Position numbers and translations under genes: made by a program. A stretch of DNA of 51,302 nt. Origin: Hyphomicrobiales bacterium. Lineage in GTDB: Bacteria; Pseudomonadota; Alphaproteobacteria; Rhizobiales; Aestuariivirgaceae. Shown piece after piece: positions 42,140-51,268 of the stretch. The first letter of the stretch is position 1, and each line of letters begins with the position of its first letter. The notes under the pieces are model-generated. The model searched no databases and had not been told where the DNA came from. It was given only the letters and a program-made list of their open reading frames with translations. Location: the NCBI GenBank assembly GCA_025359215.1, contig JANYHE010000015.1, forward strand, positions 1 through 51,302. Direction: 5' to 3'.

Positions 42140-42685
42140 ATGTTGCTCAGCGCTTCTCAAGCTTCTCTGTTGATCGTCGATATTCAGGATCGCTTATTGC
42201 CTGTTACGGTCGAACCGACGCGTGTTGTTTCGCGCACGCAAATTCTTTTGAAGGCCGCTGAGCTCTTGCAAATTCCCGTCACAGTTTCAGAACAATATCC
42301 CAAAGGGCTGGGCCACACTGTGCCGGAGCTTGATAGTGCTGGTGCTAGCGTTTTTGAAAAGATCACCTTTTCCTGCTGGCGTGACGTAGCGATGAAAAAT
42401 CATTTCATTAATCTACACGAAGCGGGGCGGCCTTTGGTGATAGTGGCTGGCATTGAGGCGCATGTTTGTGTGATGCAAAGTTGCATTGATCTTTACAATG
42501 CAGGTTTTGGCGTTTTTGCGGTGGCTGATGCTATGTCTTCTCGGCAAAACGCATCAGCAGAACTGGCCTTTCACAGGTTGAGAGACTGCGGCATTCAAGT
42601 GATTAATACTGAGATGGTGGTTTTTGAACTCCTCGAAAAAGCAGGCACGGCGGAATTCAAAGCACTTTCGGCGTTGATAAAATGA
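42140..42685 (+). CDS. isochorismatase-family cysteine hydrolase
   Basis: This 181-residue hydrolase has the family triad: aspartate in SLLIVDIQDRLLP, a lysine region near EKITFSCW, and the nucleophile in GIEAHVCVMQSCID. The natural substrate is not identifiable; relatives hydrolyse amides or nicotinamide-like compounds. The ATG at 42140 lies two bases after the toxin stop, with GTG at 42137 an alternative. It is coupled by ATGA to the GNAT gene. Confidence 0.87.
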   Translation: MLLSASQASLLIVDIQDRLLPVTVEPTRVVSRTQILLKAAELLQIPVTVSEQYPKGLGHTVPELDSAGASVFEKITFSCWRDVAMKNHFINLHEAGRPLVIVAGIEAHVCVMQSCIDLYNAGFGVFAVADAMSSRQNASAELAFHRLRDCGIQVINTEMVVFELLEKAGTAEFKALSALIK

Positions 42686-43125
42686 TTGAGATTAAGCCCG
42701 CAGACCCTCGTGATTTTGTTGCACTCTTAGTGGCCAGTGATGCCTATATGACTTCACTTTACCCTGCTGAAAGCAATCATTTGTTGGACGTTGAAACTTT
42801 GCGCAAACCGCAAATGCATTTTTTTGGTGCCACTGATGATGGCGTTGCACAAGGGTGCGGAGGCTATTGGACCCATTCTGATTATGTAGAAATCAAGCGC
42901 GTTTGGGTTGAGCCATCGGCGCGTGGACTTGGGCTTTCAAAGAAAATAATGTTGGCTTTGGAGCATGACGCTCGGCTCAACGGATTCAAATTTGCGCGAT
43001 TAGAAACAGGAATTTCACAGCCCGAGGCTTTGGGGCTTTACAAAACCCTTGGCTATTTGGAGTGCGGACCATTTGGAGATTACAAGCCTGATCCTCTTAG
43101 CGTTTTTATGGAAAAAATGCTCTGA
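42682..43125 (+). CDS. GNAT-family N-acetyltransferase
   Basis: This 147-residue protein has the GNAT core: YVEIKRVWVEPSARGLGLSK with the acetyl-CoA loop R-G-L-G, then LETGISQPEALGLYKTLGYL. The length and motif order suit a single-domain acetyltransferase; the substrate is unknown. It starts in an ATGA overlap with the isochorismatase gene and ends overlapping the convergent TauE gene by 20 bp. Confidence 0.88.
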   Translation: MIEIKPADPRDFVALLVASDAYMTSLYPAESNHLLDVETLRKPQMHFFGATDDGVAQGCGGYWTHSDYVEIKRVWVEPSARGLGLSKKIMLALEHDARLNGFKFARLETGISQPEALGLYKTLGYLECGPFGDYKPDPLSVFMEKML

Positions 43126-43879
43126 GGGGATTGGCAGGATCGCGCAAAAGTTTCACAGCCATGGCGCAGCACACAACAACCAATAATGGCCTGATGATTT
43201 TTGCGCCCTGCTTCATGGCCACGTGCGAGCCCAATTGCGCGCCAATAAATTGCGCCACCCCCATGGTGAGGCCTACAATCCAAATGATTTTTCCTGAAAG
43301 TGCAAACACCAGCAGCGATGCAACATTGGATGTGAAATTGAGCAGCTTGGTTTGGGCTGTGGCCTGCACAATGCCGAGTCCCAAAAGTGTTACCAAGGCC
43401 AACATGAAAAAAGATCCTGTGCCGGGGCCAAAAATGCCATCGTAAAAGCCAATGGCTGGGGCCAATCCAAAAGTGAACACCGCAATGGGAATACGCGGCG
43501 CTTTGGCTTCATTGGTGAGTTTTGGAGAGAGTGCAAAATAGATTGCGATGATGATCAATAAAATTGGCAAGGCCGCATTGAGCCATTGTGTGGGTGCATA
43601 TTTTATGGCGGCCACGCCCAGACTGGCCGCAATGAATGTGGCGAGGACTGCAGGCCAATGATCAACCAAGTGAATGTGGCCCTTGCGCCAATAGGCATAG
43701 GTGGCCGACGCTGTGCCAAAGCTGCCTTGCAATTTATTGGTGGCAAGAGCTGAAATCGGATCGAGGCCTGCTAACAGCAAAGCGGGCAATGCTAGAAGCC
43801 CACCGCCGCCTGCAATGGAATCCACAAAGCCTGCAAGAAGTGCTGCGAGTGCTAAATATATGAGCGTGGTGGTTTCCAT
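43106..43879 (-). CDS. TauE/SafE-family membrane exporter
   Basis: This 257-residue integral membrane protein has about eight membrane helices and the family motifs FVDSIAGGGGLLALPALLL and GFYDGIFGPGTGSFFMLAL. Family members export sulfite or organosulfur anions, though many are uncharacterised. The ATG at 43879 overlaps the TetR stop (TAATG), so it is co-translated with the regulator. The longer frame to 44002 is the TetR gene read out of frame. Confidence 0.88.
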   Translation of the reverse strand: METTTLIYLALAALLAGFVDSIAGGGGLLALPALLLAGLDPISALATNKLQGSFGTASATYAYWRKGHIHLVDHWPAVLATFIAASLGVAAIKYAPTQWLNAALPILLIIIAIYFALSPKLTNEAKAPRIPIAVFTFGLAPAIGFYDGIFGPGTGSFFMLALVTLLGLGIVQATAQTKLLNFTSNVASLLVFALSGKIIWIVGLTMGVAQFIGAQLGSHVAMKQGAKIIRPLLVVVCCAMAVKLLRDPANPLRAFFP

Positions 43880-44466
43880 TATAATTCTTTGAGGCCCGCA
43901 ATCATCATACGCAACGTGTTTTCTTCGGCGGCATGCAACATGAGATGCGGCGGCAAGCGGCGCTCGGCTTTCAACATCGATAATCCGTGCACGGATGACC
44001 ACACATGCAAAGCACCGTTGGGGGCATGATTTCTTCCAGTTATTGCGGCCACGGCATTTTCCAGCTGGGTCCAGGCAGCCAAAGACGCTTGCACCATGCT
44101 GGGGGTCATGGCCATGTTTTCCATTTTGCCAAACATAAGAGAATAAACCGCGCGGTGCTTCTCAGAAAATCGCAAATAGGCCCAACCCATGGCCATAAGC
44201 CTGCCTTCAGGCGATTGGGTGGTGGTGTGCTTGGCGGCTTCATCGAGGGCGGACACAAACTTTTGAAAGCCTCTTGCAGCGATTTCTCCTAATAAATCGC
44301 CCATGGATGCAAAATGGTGTTTGGGCGCGGCGTGGGAAACGCCAGCGCGCCTGGCAATCTCGCGCAATGACACCTGTTCCAATGGCATTTCGGCCAATGC
44401 TTGCTCGCCCGCCAGAAGCAGTTGTTCGCGCAAGTCGCCGTGGTGATAGGGCTTTGTAGCATCCAT
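43879..44466 (-). CDS. TetR-family transcriptional regulator
   Basis: This 195-residue protein has the N-terminal helix-turn-helix YHHGDLREQLLLAGEQALAE followed by SLREIARRAGVSHAAPKHHF, then a C-terminal ligand domain of WHG type (EGRLMAMGWAYLRFSEKHRA, YSLMFGK). It probably represses its own transcript with the TauE exporter and the divergent ABA4-like gene. The ATG at 44466 (MDATKPYHHGDL) is chosen over one three codons upstream. Confidence 0.88.
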   Translation of the reverse strand: MDATKPYHHGDLREQLLLAGEQALAEMPLEQVSLREIARRAGVSHAAPKHHFASMGDLLGEIAARGFQKFVSALDEAAKHTTTQSPEGRLMAMGWAYLRFSEKHRAVYSLMFGKMENMAMTPSMVQASLAAWTQLENAVAAITGRNHAPNGALHVWSSVHGLSMLKAERRLPPHLMLHAAEENTLRMMIAGLKEL

Positions 44467-44494
44467 GGTGCACAATTAGATCACGATCAACATC

Positions 44495-44559
44495 TTTACA
44501 ACGTCAAAATTAATCTTGACGGTGTCAGTTTATTGTGGTTTTTATGTTTACAACGTAAA
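44495..44559. promoter_or_regulatory. TetR operator region between divergent tetR and ABA4-like genes
   Basis: TTTAC-AAC-GTAAA (44547-44559) is a perfect dyad. Its left half, TTTACAACGT, recurs at 44495-44504, 52 bases away. Between them TGAC-GGT-GTCA (44517-44527) is another dyad overlapping a possible -35 box TTGACG (44516-44521), with a weak TTTTAT 18 bp further on. This arrangement suits repression of both divergent genes. Confidence 0.6.
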
Positions 44560-44572
44560 GATGGAGGATATC

Positions 44573-45004
44573 GTGACTGCTGATCAACTGTTTCAAATCG
44601 TAAATCCCATTGCACTGCTGGGCTGGATTGTTCTGGCGGCGGGGATTGTTTTCAAAAAGCCCACGTGGCGCGATGTGATTGCGGGCCAAGTTTTTCCGGC
44701 TGGCCTCGCACTGGTCTACACGTCTTTGATCGTTTTCTTCTGGGCCAAAGCAGAAGGTGGATTTGATTCGCTTGCCAATGTGCAAAAGCTTTTCACTTAT
44801 CCTTGGGCGGCCTTGGCAGGTTGGGTGCATTATCTGGCGTTTGATCTTTTTGTTGGAGCCACCATTGCCCGTCGGATTATGGATGAAGGCATTTCACGTC
44901 TTTTTCTGATTGTGCTTTTGCCGCTCACATTCTTGTTTGGCCCCATTGGTTATTTTGCGTTTCACCTCACGCGGTTTGGCTTTCGTAAAGTGAGTGCAGC
45001 ATGA
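44573..45004 (+). CDS. ABA4-like (DUF4281) membrane protein
   Basis: This 143-residue protein has four predicted membrane helices. The family motif WVHYLAFDLFVGATIARRI lies near the middle, and GPIGYFAFHL near the end. The plant homologue ABA4 acts in neoxanthin formation; the bacterial role is unknown. The start is GTG at 44573, since GGAGG sits six bases upstream; ATG at 44561 contains the ribosome site itself. It is coupled to the next gene (overlapping ATGATG). Confidence 0.82.
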   Translation: MTADQLFQIVNPIALLGWIVLAAGIVFKKPTWRDVIAGQVFPAGLALVYTSLIVFFWAKAEGGFDSLANVQKLFTYPWAALAGWVHYLAFDLFVGATIARRIMDEGISRLFLIVLLPLTFLFGPIGYFAFHLTRFGFRKVSAA

Positions 45005-45783
45005 TGGCACAAGAATTTGCGATTTTTCATTTTCTGAAATCTTCTCGGCGAGCGTCTCCGGTGTTGTGGTGGTCTAGCGTGGCGATGCTGTTTGGCATGG
45101 TGATTTGCTTTGCGTTGTCTTTCGTTGATGCGCGGCTTATTGCTGGTGCTAGTGTTTGGGAAAAGCCTGCGAAGTTTTTTCTCTCGCTAATTGTACAAGC
45201 CCTCACCGTGGCTTGGGCCATTTCTCTGTTACCAAAGCCAGCGCGTGGCATAAAAACTGCGACCTGGATTTTTGCTTTCGCTGCTTGGTTTGAATTATTC
45301 TATATGATTTTCCGCGCCTCACGGGGCGAGGCCTCACATTTCAATCAATCGTCGCACTTTGCAATTGTAATGTATGCGCTGATGGGAGTGGGTGCTGTTT
45401 CATTGACGGGCACAAGTGCCTTCATTGGCTGGCGCCTATGGCGGCAGCGCGGGGCAGATATTCTGCGGGAAGCCACAAGTTTAGGGCTGATGCTGGGTGC
45501 AGTGCTCGGCACGATTGCTGGCGGATATCTCTCCAGCCACACCAGCCATTGGATTGGCGGCGACATGAATGATGCTTCGGGCCTTGGTTTTTTCCATTGG
45601 TCAACCACGGGTGGCGATTTGCGTGTGGCCCACTTTATTGGACTACATGCCACCCAAGCTATGCCACTGGCAGCGCTGAGTGGAAGCCGGGTTGTGGTTT
45701 ATGCTGTGGCTCTTCTTTGCATTGGGGCCATGGCCGCAACATTTGTAATGGCCGCCATGGGCATTCCGTTTTTACGGGCCTGA
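45001..45783 (+). CDS. uncharacterised multi-pass membrane protein
   Basis: This 260-residue protein has about seven hydrophobic helices, including WWSSVAMLFGMVICFALSFV near the start and AAWFELFYMIFRASRGEASH. Histidines recur in SSHFAIVMYALMG, SSHTSHW and HFIGLHATQAMPL, which could bind a metal or cofactor. I do not recognise the family. It follows the ABA4-like gene with a four-base overlap, so the two membrane proteins are probably made together under TetR control. Confidence 0.7.
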   Translation: MMAQEFAIFHFLKSSRRASPVLWWSSVAMLFGMVICFALSFVDARLIAGASVWEKPAKFFLSLIVQALTVAWAISLLPKPARGIKTATWIFAFAAWFELFYMIFRASRGEASHFNQSSHFAIVMYALMGVGAVSLTGTSAFIGWRLWRQRGADILREATSLGLMLGAVLGTIAGGYLSSHTSHWIGGDMNDASGLGFFHWSTTGGDLRVAHFIGLHATQAMPLAALSGSRVVVYAVALLCIGAMAATFVMAAMGIPFLRA

Positions 45784-45788
45784 GCATA

Positions 45789-45840
45789 AATTTTAGCCGA
45801 GTGCGTGGCTCCTAAAATTCGTAGAGTGTATTTTACGAAT
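45789..45840. other. two inverted repeats ahead of the membrane glycosyltransferase-like gene
   Basis: AATTTTAG (45789-45796) pairs with CTAAAATT (45812-45819), and ATTCGTA (45817-45823) with TACGAAT (45834-45840). They share three bases, so only one hairpin can form at a time. They fill the short gap between two genes and could act as a terminator for the first, an operator, or an alternative RNA fold. No U-tract follows. Confidence 0.35.
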
Positions 45841-45853
45841 CAAGGGGCCCGCA

Positions 45854-47320
45854 GTGCTGTCGACCAAAAACCAGAACATTTTAGTTTTTTTGATTTGTGC
45901 GGTGATGCTCATTTGCGCGTTGGCTTTCTATACAACACAGCCCTTGGTTTCTGATGTTTCTTATTTTGTTGCCGCTTCAAAACGCATTTTGCACGGGGCG
46001 GTGCCTTATGTTGATCTTTATGAAAACAACCCCCCCTTGGCCTTCTGGTTCACAGTGCCTGCGGTGTGGTTTGCCGCGCTGATAAACCAAAATGCTGAAG
46101 CAATTTTCGCAGTTTTTGTGATTGTTCTTGATTCAACCATTCTGTTATTCACTTGGAAACTTCATGAATTGGACTGCCGCGGTGACCCCTATCGCCGATA
46201 TCTAATATTAATTCTAACGGTGGTTGTCAGTTTTTGCCTTGCATTCGGCTTTGGGCAGCGCGAATATTTTACGACGCTGTTATTGCTTCCGTATGTTTCT
46301 TCGGTGGCCCTTCGCAGCAATCACCAAAACCTGCCAAAGGGCTTTGCACTTCCGCTGGGCGCCCTTGCTGGCATTGGCGTTTGCTTCAAACCTTATTTTA
46401 TTTTCATTCCAGTTTTCGTTGAGTTCTTTTGGCTCACGCAGCACCGGAATTGGCGACTTCTGTTCAGATGCGAACTGCTGGCGGGCTTGGCATTGGTTGT
46501 TCTTTATGCCGCACTGGTCTGGTGGTTTTATCCATCTTATTTCAGCGAGATATTGCCGCTCACTGTTCTCACGTATGGTGCCTATCAAGCCTCCACTGCG
46601 GCGATTGTCACGAGTTCGACTGTTCTTATTTTCACATGTGCGGCTTTGCTTGTTTTCACAACGGGCTACTGGACTGTGGCACGAGACCGCGCGATTTTAA
46701 TCTGGGTGGCAGCGGCTCTTGCTGGCATCGTCATTCATTTCGCGCAGCACATGGGTTGGCCCTATCATTTATTGCCGGGCCTGGCCTTTGTAACAATCGC
46801 ACTTTTGCTTTCTGCTGTGCAATTGCAGCAACCGATTTTAAAAATGGCAATTGGTTTCTTGGTTCTTTTAAGCATCAGTTTGGGATTATCTGATTATCAG
46901 CGCACCCAAATGCAAAGTGTCACGCGGTTTGACCGCTTGCTCAGTGGTGCTAAACCCACGCGCATGATGATGTTGACTTATGAGCTGGGGGCTGCATTTC
47001 CATTTATGCCCGCACAAACCATTGAATGGGTGGGGCATTTCCAATCGCTCTGGCCAATGGCGGCAATTGAAAAACATCAATTATCAGCGGTAGACAGCGA
47101 AAGGGTTCTTAAAAAAATAGCACTCACTTTGGCCCACGATATTTCGGAACAAAAGCCGGATTATATGATTGTAGATCATCGTCCGAATTCTGAGATGTTT
47201 TTGGGAGGTGATAGCAATCCTGTGAGCAGCCTGAGCAGTTTTCCTGAATTCAAGTCTGCGTGGGCTGTTTACACCCTGATCAACGATGATGGTGGGTTTC
47301 AACTTTGGCAGCGACAATAA
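45854..47320 (+). CDS. GT-C-like multi-pass membrane glycosyltransferase
   Basis: This 488-residue protein has roughly 11 membrane helices and an early luminal loop with YFVAASKRILHGAVPYVDLY followed by ENNPPLAFW, the pattern of GT-C/ArnT-type transferases that use polyprenol-linked sugars. The acidic residue in LVSDVSYFV is where these enzymes keep a catalytic aspartate. The C-terminal domain (SERVLKKIALTLAHDISEQK) is soluble. The start is GTG at 45854. Substrate unknown; envelope glycan modification is inferred. Confidence 0.7.
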   Translation: MLSTKNQNILVFLICAVMLICALAFYTTQPLVSDVSYFVAASKRILHGAVPYVDLYENNPPLAFWFTVPAVWFAALINQNAEAIFAVFVIVLDSTILLFTWKLHELDCRGDPYRRYLILILTVVVSFCLAFGFGQREYFTTLLLLPYVSSVALRSNHQNLPKGFALPLGALAGIGVCFKPYFIFIPVFVEFFWLTQHRNWRLLFRCELLAGLALVVLYAALVWWFYPSYFSEILPLTVLTYGAYQASTAAIVTSSTVLIFTCAALLVFTTGYWTVARDRAILIWVAAALAGIVIHFAQHMGWPYHLLPGLAFVTIALLLSAVQLQQPILKMAIGFLVLLSISLGLSDYQRTQMQSVTRFDRLLSGAKPTRMMMLTYELGAAFPFMPAQTIEWVGHFQSLWPMAAIEKHQLSAVDSERVLKKIALTLAHDISEQKPDYMIVDHRPNSEMFLGGDSNPVSSLSSFPEFKSAWAVYTLINDDGGFQLWQRQ

Positions 47321-47392
47321 TGGTCGTCGTCAAGCTTGCGCCTTGCACTGCAACAGACTAAATCAAATTTAACACTCAACTGGAGAACTCTC

Positions 47393-47992
47393 ATGGCCCT
47401 CGAACTGCCCGCCCTTCCTTATGCTTATGATGCACTTGGCCCTTTTATGTCGAAAGAAACGCTCGAGTTTCATCATGATAAACACCACATGGCTTATGTG
47501 ACCAACGGCAATAATCTTTTGAAGGATTCGCCTTTGGCGAGTGCTTCAATTGAAGATATTTGTAAAGTTGCCTTTGCTGATAAGGCCCAAGGCCTGATTA
47601 ACAATGTGGGCCAGCATTATAACCACAATCATTTCTGGAATTGGATGAAGCCGAATGGTGGCGGCAAGAGCCTGCCTGCAAAACTTCAGGCCGCTGTTGA
47701 TGCTGATCTTGGTGGCTATGACAAGATGCGCGCTGATTTTGTGCAAGCTGGGCTCACCCAGTTTGGTTCGGGTTGGTGCTGGATTGCGGTTAAAGGTGGC
47801 AAGCTTGTCATCATGAAAACGCCAAATGGCGAAAACCCACTCATGCATGGCGCATCTCCCATTTTGGGTTGTGATGTGTGGGAGCACAGCTACTACATTG
47901 ATTATCGCAATGCGCGCCAAAAGTATTTGGAAGCTTTCGTCGATAGCCTCGTGAATTGGGAATACGTCGAACAGATGTTTGCTAAGGCATAA
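47393..47992 (+). CDS. sodB: Fe/Mn superoxide dismutase
   Basis: This 199-residue cytosolic enzyme dismutates superoxide. Metal ligands are visible: H27 in EFHHDKHH, a histidine in GQHYNHNHFWNWM, and the aspartate and histidine of CDVWEHSYYIDY. Sequence around the second ligand and rhizobial relatives favour iron, but the metal cannot be proven. The ATG at 47393 is supported by GGAG eight bases upstream; the longer frame is not conserved. Its stop overlaps the dipeptidase ATG. Confidence 0.93.
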   Translation: MALELPALPYAYDALGPFMSKETLEFHHDKHHMAYVTNGNNLLKDSPLASASIEDICKVAFADKAQGLINNVGQHYNHNHFWNWMKPNGGGKSLPAKLQAAVDADLGGYDKMRADFVQAGLTQFGSGWCWIAVKGGKLVIMKTPNGENPLMHGASPILGCDVWEHSYYIDYRNARQKYLEAFVDSLVNWEYVEQMFAKA

Positions 47993-49029
47993 TGGTTCAG
48001 GTCTTTGATGGCCACAATGATGTGCTGTTGCGGCTTTGGTTGAAGAACTCAACCAAAGCCGTTTCGCATTTTATTGAGGGTGATGGCGAAGGCCATATGG
48101 ATTTGCCACGGATGCATGATGGCGGCATGTGCGGTGGCTTGTTTGCCGCGTACACACCATCTGATGATGGCCTTGTTCATGAGGGTCTGAATCCGCTGCC
48201 CTATGGTGAAGTTGATCGCGCATCAGCGTGGAAGACCACAGCGGAAATGGCAGACATTCTGTTTGGCATTGAACGCGAAACACCCAATAATGGGTTCAAG
48301 GTTTGCACATCGGCAGCTGAGATTAGAAGCTGCATTGCGCGTGGGGCAATTGCTGCTGTGTTTCACATTGAAGGCGTTGAGTGCATTGGCCCCAAGCTTG
48401 AAGGCTTGCATCCACTCTACGCTATGGGTTTGCGCTCGCTGGGGCCGGTGTGGAGCAGACCCAATGTTTTTGGCCATGGTGTGCCCTTTCGCTTTCCATC
48501 ACCACCAGACACCGGCGATGGCCTGACGAGTGCAGGCAAAGACTTGGTGCGTGAATGCAATGCCCTCAAAATCATGCTCGATGTTTCGCATCTCAACAGC
48601 AAAGGCTTTTGGGATTTGGCCCGCCTCAGTGATGCACCCTTGGTTGCGAGCCACTCAAACGTTCACGCACTTTCGCGTTCATCTCGTAATTTAACGGATG
48701 ATCAAATTCGCGCCATTGGAGAAAGTGGCGGCCTGATTGGCTTGAATTATGCGTTGGATTTTTTACAAGATGATGGCGCGCTGCATCCGGCATTGCCTCC
48801 TGCTGAAATGCTGCGCCATGTCGATCATCTGCTGCGGTTAGCGGGCGAGGATTGCGTTGGCTTAGGATCAGATTTTGATGGCGCTGCCATTCCTGAATTT
48901 ATCCATGATGTTAGTGGTTTGCCAGCATTTGTGGAAGCAATGGATAAAGCGGGTTATGGCGCGGCGCTGATACAGAAAATCACATCTGAAAATTGGCTGC
49001 GAGTCCTCGAAAAAACCTGGGGGCGCTAA
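47992..49029 (+). CDS. M19 membrane-type dipeptidase
   Basis: This 345-residue zinc dipeptidase has the family motifs: FDGHNDVLLRL (zinc-binding H and D), FHIEGVECIG (bridging glutamate), MLDVSHLNSKGFW and VASHSNVHAL (histidines). LGSDFDGA closes the barrel. It hydrolyses dipeptides, often with a D-amino acid at the C-terminus. It shares one base with the sodB stop and is followed by the transporter gene after two bases. Confidence 0.92.
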   Translation: MVQVFDGHNDVLLRLWLKNSTKAVSHFIEGDGEGHMDLPRMHDGGMCGGLFAAYTPSDDGLVHEGLNPLPYGEVDRASAWKTTAEMADILFGIERETPNNGFKVCTSAAEIRSCIARGAIAAVFHIEGVECIGPKLEGLHPLYAMGLRSLGPVWSRPNVFGHGVPFRFPSPPDTGDGLTSAGKDLVRECNALKIMLDVSHLNSKGFWDLARLSDAPLVASHSNVHALSRSSRNLTDDQIRAIGESGGLIGLNYALDFLQDDGALHPALPPAEMLRHVDHLLRLAGEDCVGLGSDFDGAAIPEFIHDVSGLPAFVEAMDKAGYGAALIQKITSENWLRVLEKTWGR

Positions 49030-49031
49030 CC

Positions 49032-50234
49032 ATGTTGAATGCTTTCAAATCAATTCTCTCAAATTCAAAATTGGGCGTGGCCACGATCACATTGTTCTGC
49101 CTTGGCTTCACCTATGCTTCGACTGTGCCTTACCATTCTCTCATTGGCGTTAACCAACTGGGCATGAGCGCTTGGCATTTCTCAATGTTTCTTTTGGCCA
49201 TGGCAATCACAGGCATGGTTGGCTCATTTGTACTGGGTCATTTTTCGGATGAAGTTGAAAATCGCAAAACTTTAATTTTGATCGTGCTGGCCTTCGGCGC
49301 AATTGGCTTTGGTGCTTTTGCTCTTATTCCATCGGTGTGGACATTTCTGATTTGCCTGCTTGTGTTTTATCCCATTTCGGGCAGCGCATACGGACAGCTC
49401 TTTGCGGTGATCCGCGCCGAGACGAATGCTTTGGGTTCAAAACAGGGTGCCGCAACAAATTCCGTCGTGCGCTCAGTCTATGCTGCATCCTGGATTGTGG
49501 TGCCGGGGCTGGTGGGACTTTTTATAGCAACACGCAAGAATGTGTCCGATAGTTTTGCTGTGGCCGCTGCAGCATTTGTGCTGTGCTTTGTGATCTATGC
49601 TTTGTTTGGCAGCGGAGACACAAACAAGAATTTGGGCCAATCCACGGCTTGGGCTGGGTTCAAAATGGCGCTCGGTTTAGTAGGCAGTCGTGCCATCCTG
49701 TTGCGCGTGCTGGCCTTGGCATTGATTGCCACGTCTTACTCGGCCAATGCGATTTTATTGCCGTTGTTCATCACACATTTGCCGGGCGGCAGCACGACAG
49801 ATGTGGGTGTGCTGGCCGGATTGGTGGCGGGGTTGGAAATTCCGTTTATGCTCATCGGTGGCTATTTCAGCCGCAATATTGTCTTGTGGAAGGTGATTTT
49901 GGCGGCTGGTTTGGTGCATGTCATTTACTTGGTCGGCTTGGGCTTTGTCACATCGCTGTGGCAGATCTATGCACTTGCGATTTTGAATGCCGCAGGGGCG
50001 GCCATTCTGCTCAGCCAACATCTGAGCTATCTTCAAGATATGATGCCTGATCGGCCGGGGCTTGGCTCATCCTTACAAAGCATTTCAAGTCTGCTTTATA
50101 AGGCCACAGGAGCCTTAGTTTTTGCTTCGTCAGGCACTGCAATTGGTTTTTCTGGCGCGGCATGGTTTGGAGCGGGTCTTGCTGTGATGGGTTGCATGAT
50201 GCTTTATAGTCTGGATCACAAGAAAGAAATTTGA
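49032..50234 (+). CDS. MFS transporter, SET (sugar efflux)-like
   Basis: This 400-residue protein has 12 predicted helices and the family loop [13 protein letters not shown] between helices 2 and 3. The start [18 protein letters not shown] and [12 protein letters not shown] also match SET-like transporters, which export sugars and related compounds. The ATG at 49032 is chosen because the longer frame overlaps the dipeptidase gene. It is followed two bases later by a dehydrogenase gene. Substrate is unknown. Confidence 0.8.
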   Translation: MLNAFKSILSNSKLGVATITLFCLGFTYASTVPYHSLIGVNQLGMSAWHFSMFLLAMAITGMVGSFVLGHFSDEVENRKTLILIVLAFGAIGFGAFALIPSVWTFLICLLVFYPISGSAYGQLFAVIRAETNALGSKQGAATNSVVRSVYAASWIVVPGLVGLFIATRKNVSDSFAVAAAAFVLCFVIYALFGSGDTNKNLGQSTAWAGFKMALGLVGSRAILLRVLALALIATSYSANAILLPLFITHLPGGSTTDVGVLAGLVAGLEIPFMLIGGYFSRNIVLWKVILAAGLVHVIYLVGLGFVTSLWQIYALAILNAAGAAILLSQHLSYLQDMMPDRPGLGSSLQSISSLLYKATGALVFASSGTAIGFSGAAWFGAGLAVMGCMMLYSLDHKKEI

Positions 50235-50236
50235 CC

Positions 50237-51268
50237 ATGCGTGCAGTCTACTATGAAGCTTTCCAGCAACTGCCTATCATAGCCAATTTGCCAGACCCAA
50301 CACCTTCACCCACGGGTGTGGTGGTTAAGGTGGAGGCTTCGGGTGTTTGCCGCAGTGATTGGCACGGTTGGATGGGGCATGATTCCGATGTGAAACTGCC
50401 GCATGTGCCGGGCCACGAATTGGCAGGTGTTATTGTGGCCTTGGGCCGCGATGTTCGGAACTGGAAACTGGGGGACCGCGTGACGGTGCCCTTTGTTGCA
50501 GGCTGTGGCCATTGCCATGAATGCCATGCGGGCCATCAACAGGTTTGCGAAAATCAATTTCAACCCGGCTTTACGGCATGGGGGTCTTTTGCTGAATTTG
50601 TAGCACTTGAATATGCCGATGGAAATTTAGTTCGACTGCCAGAGTCAATGAATTTTGCAACGGCCGCCAGTTTAGGGTGCCGGTTTGTAACTTCGTTTAG
50701 AGCCGTAGTTGATCAAGGCCGCGCAGCGCCGGGAGAATGGGTGGTTGTGCATGGCTGCGGCGGTGTGGGCCTTTCAGCCATCATGATTGCTGCTGCTTTA
50801 GGCGCCCGCGTGATCGCGGTTGATTTGACCGACGAAAAATTGGAAATGGCGCGCAATGTGGGCGCTGAAATTTTGATCAATGGTGCGAAAGTTGATGTGG
50901 TTGAGGCCGTGAGCGAAGTGACAAGTGGTGGCGCGCATTTATCAATCGATGCATTGGGACATCTATCAACGAGTTTTAACTCGATCAGCAATCTGCGCAG
51001 GCGGGGGCGGCATGTGCAAGTGGGACTGATGGCAAAGGCCAAAGTTCCGATGGACCGTATCATTTCCTATGAGCTGGAGATTCGCGGCAGCCATGGAATG
51101 CAGGCGCATCGCTATGGCGACATGATGCGCATGATTGAAAGTGGAAAACTAAAGCCTGAAAAACTCATCGGAAATCAAATTTCTTTGAGTGAGGCGCCCG
51201 CAGCTCTGGCCGCAATGGACCAGTTTAAAGGGCTTGGAATTTCGGTCATCACGCAATTTCAAGTGTGA
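50237..51268 (+). CDS. zinc-dependent alcohol dehydrogenase
   Basis: This 343-residue medium-chain dehydrogenase has catalytic zinc ligands C38 (GVCRSDWHG) and H60/E61 (PGHELAG), and a structural zinc site C90, C93, C96 and C104. The NAD(P) fold has [10 protein letters not shown] and the acidic [10 protein letters not shown], which favours NAD. The substrate alcohol is unknown. The ATG at 50237 is preferred to TTG at 50231, which overlaps the transporter stop. It closes the visible operon; only 34 bases follow. Confidence 0.92.
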   Translation: MRAVYYEAFQQLPIIANLPDPTPSPTGVVVKVEASGVCRSDWHGWMGHDSDVKLPHVPGHELAGVIVALGRDVRNWKLGDRVTVPFVAGCGHCHECHAGHQQVCENQFQPGFTAWGSFAEFVALEYADGNLVRLPESMNFATAASLGCRFVTSFRAVVDQGRAAPGEWVVVHGCGGVGLSAIMIAAALGARVIAVDLTDEKLEMARNVGAEILINGAKVDVVEAVSEVTSGGAHLSIDALGHLSTSFNSISNLRRRGRHVQVGLMAKAKVPMDRIISYELEIRGSHGMQAHRYGDMMRMIESGKLKPEKLIGNQISLSEAPAALAAMDQFKGLGISVITQFQV

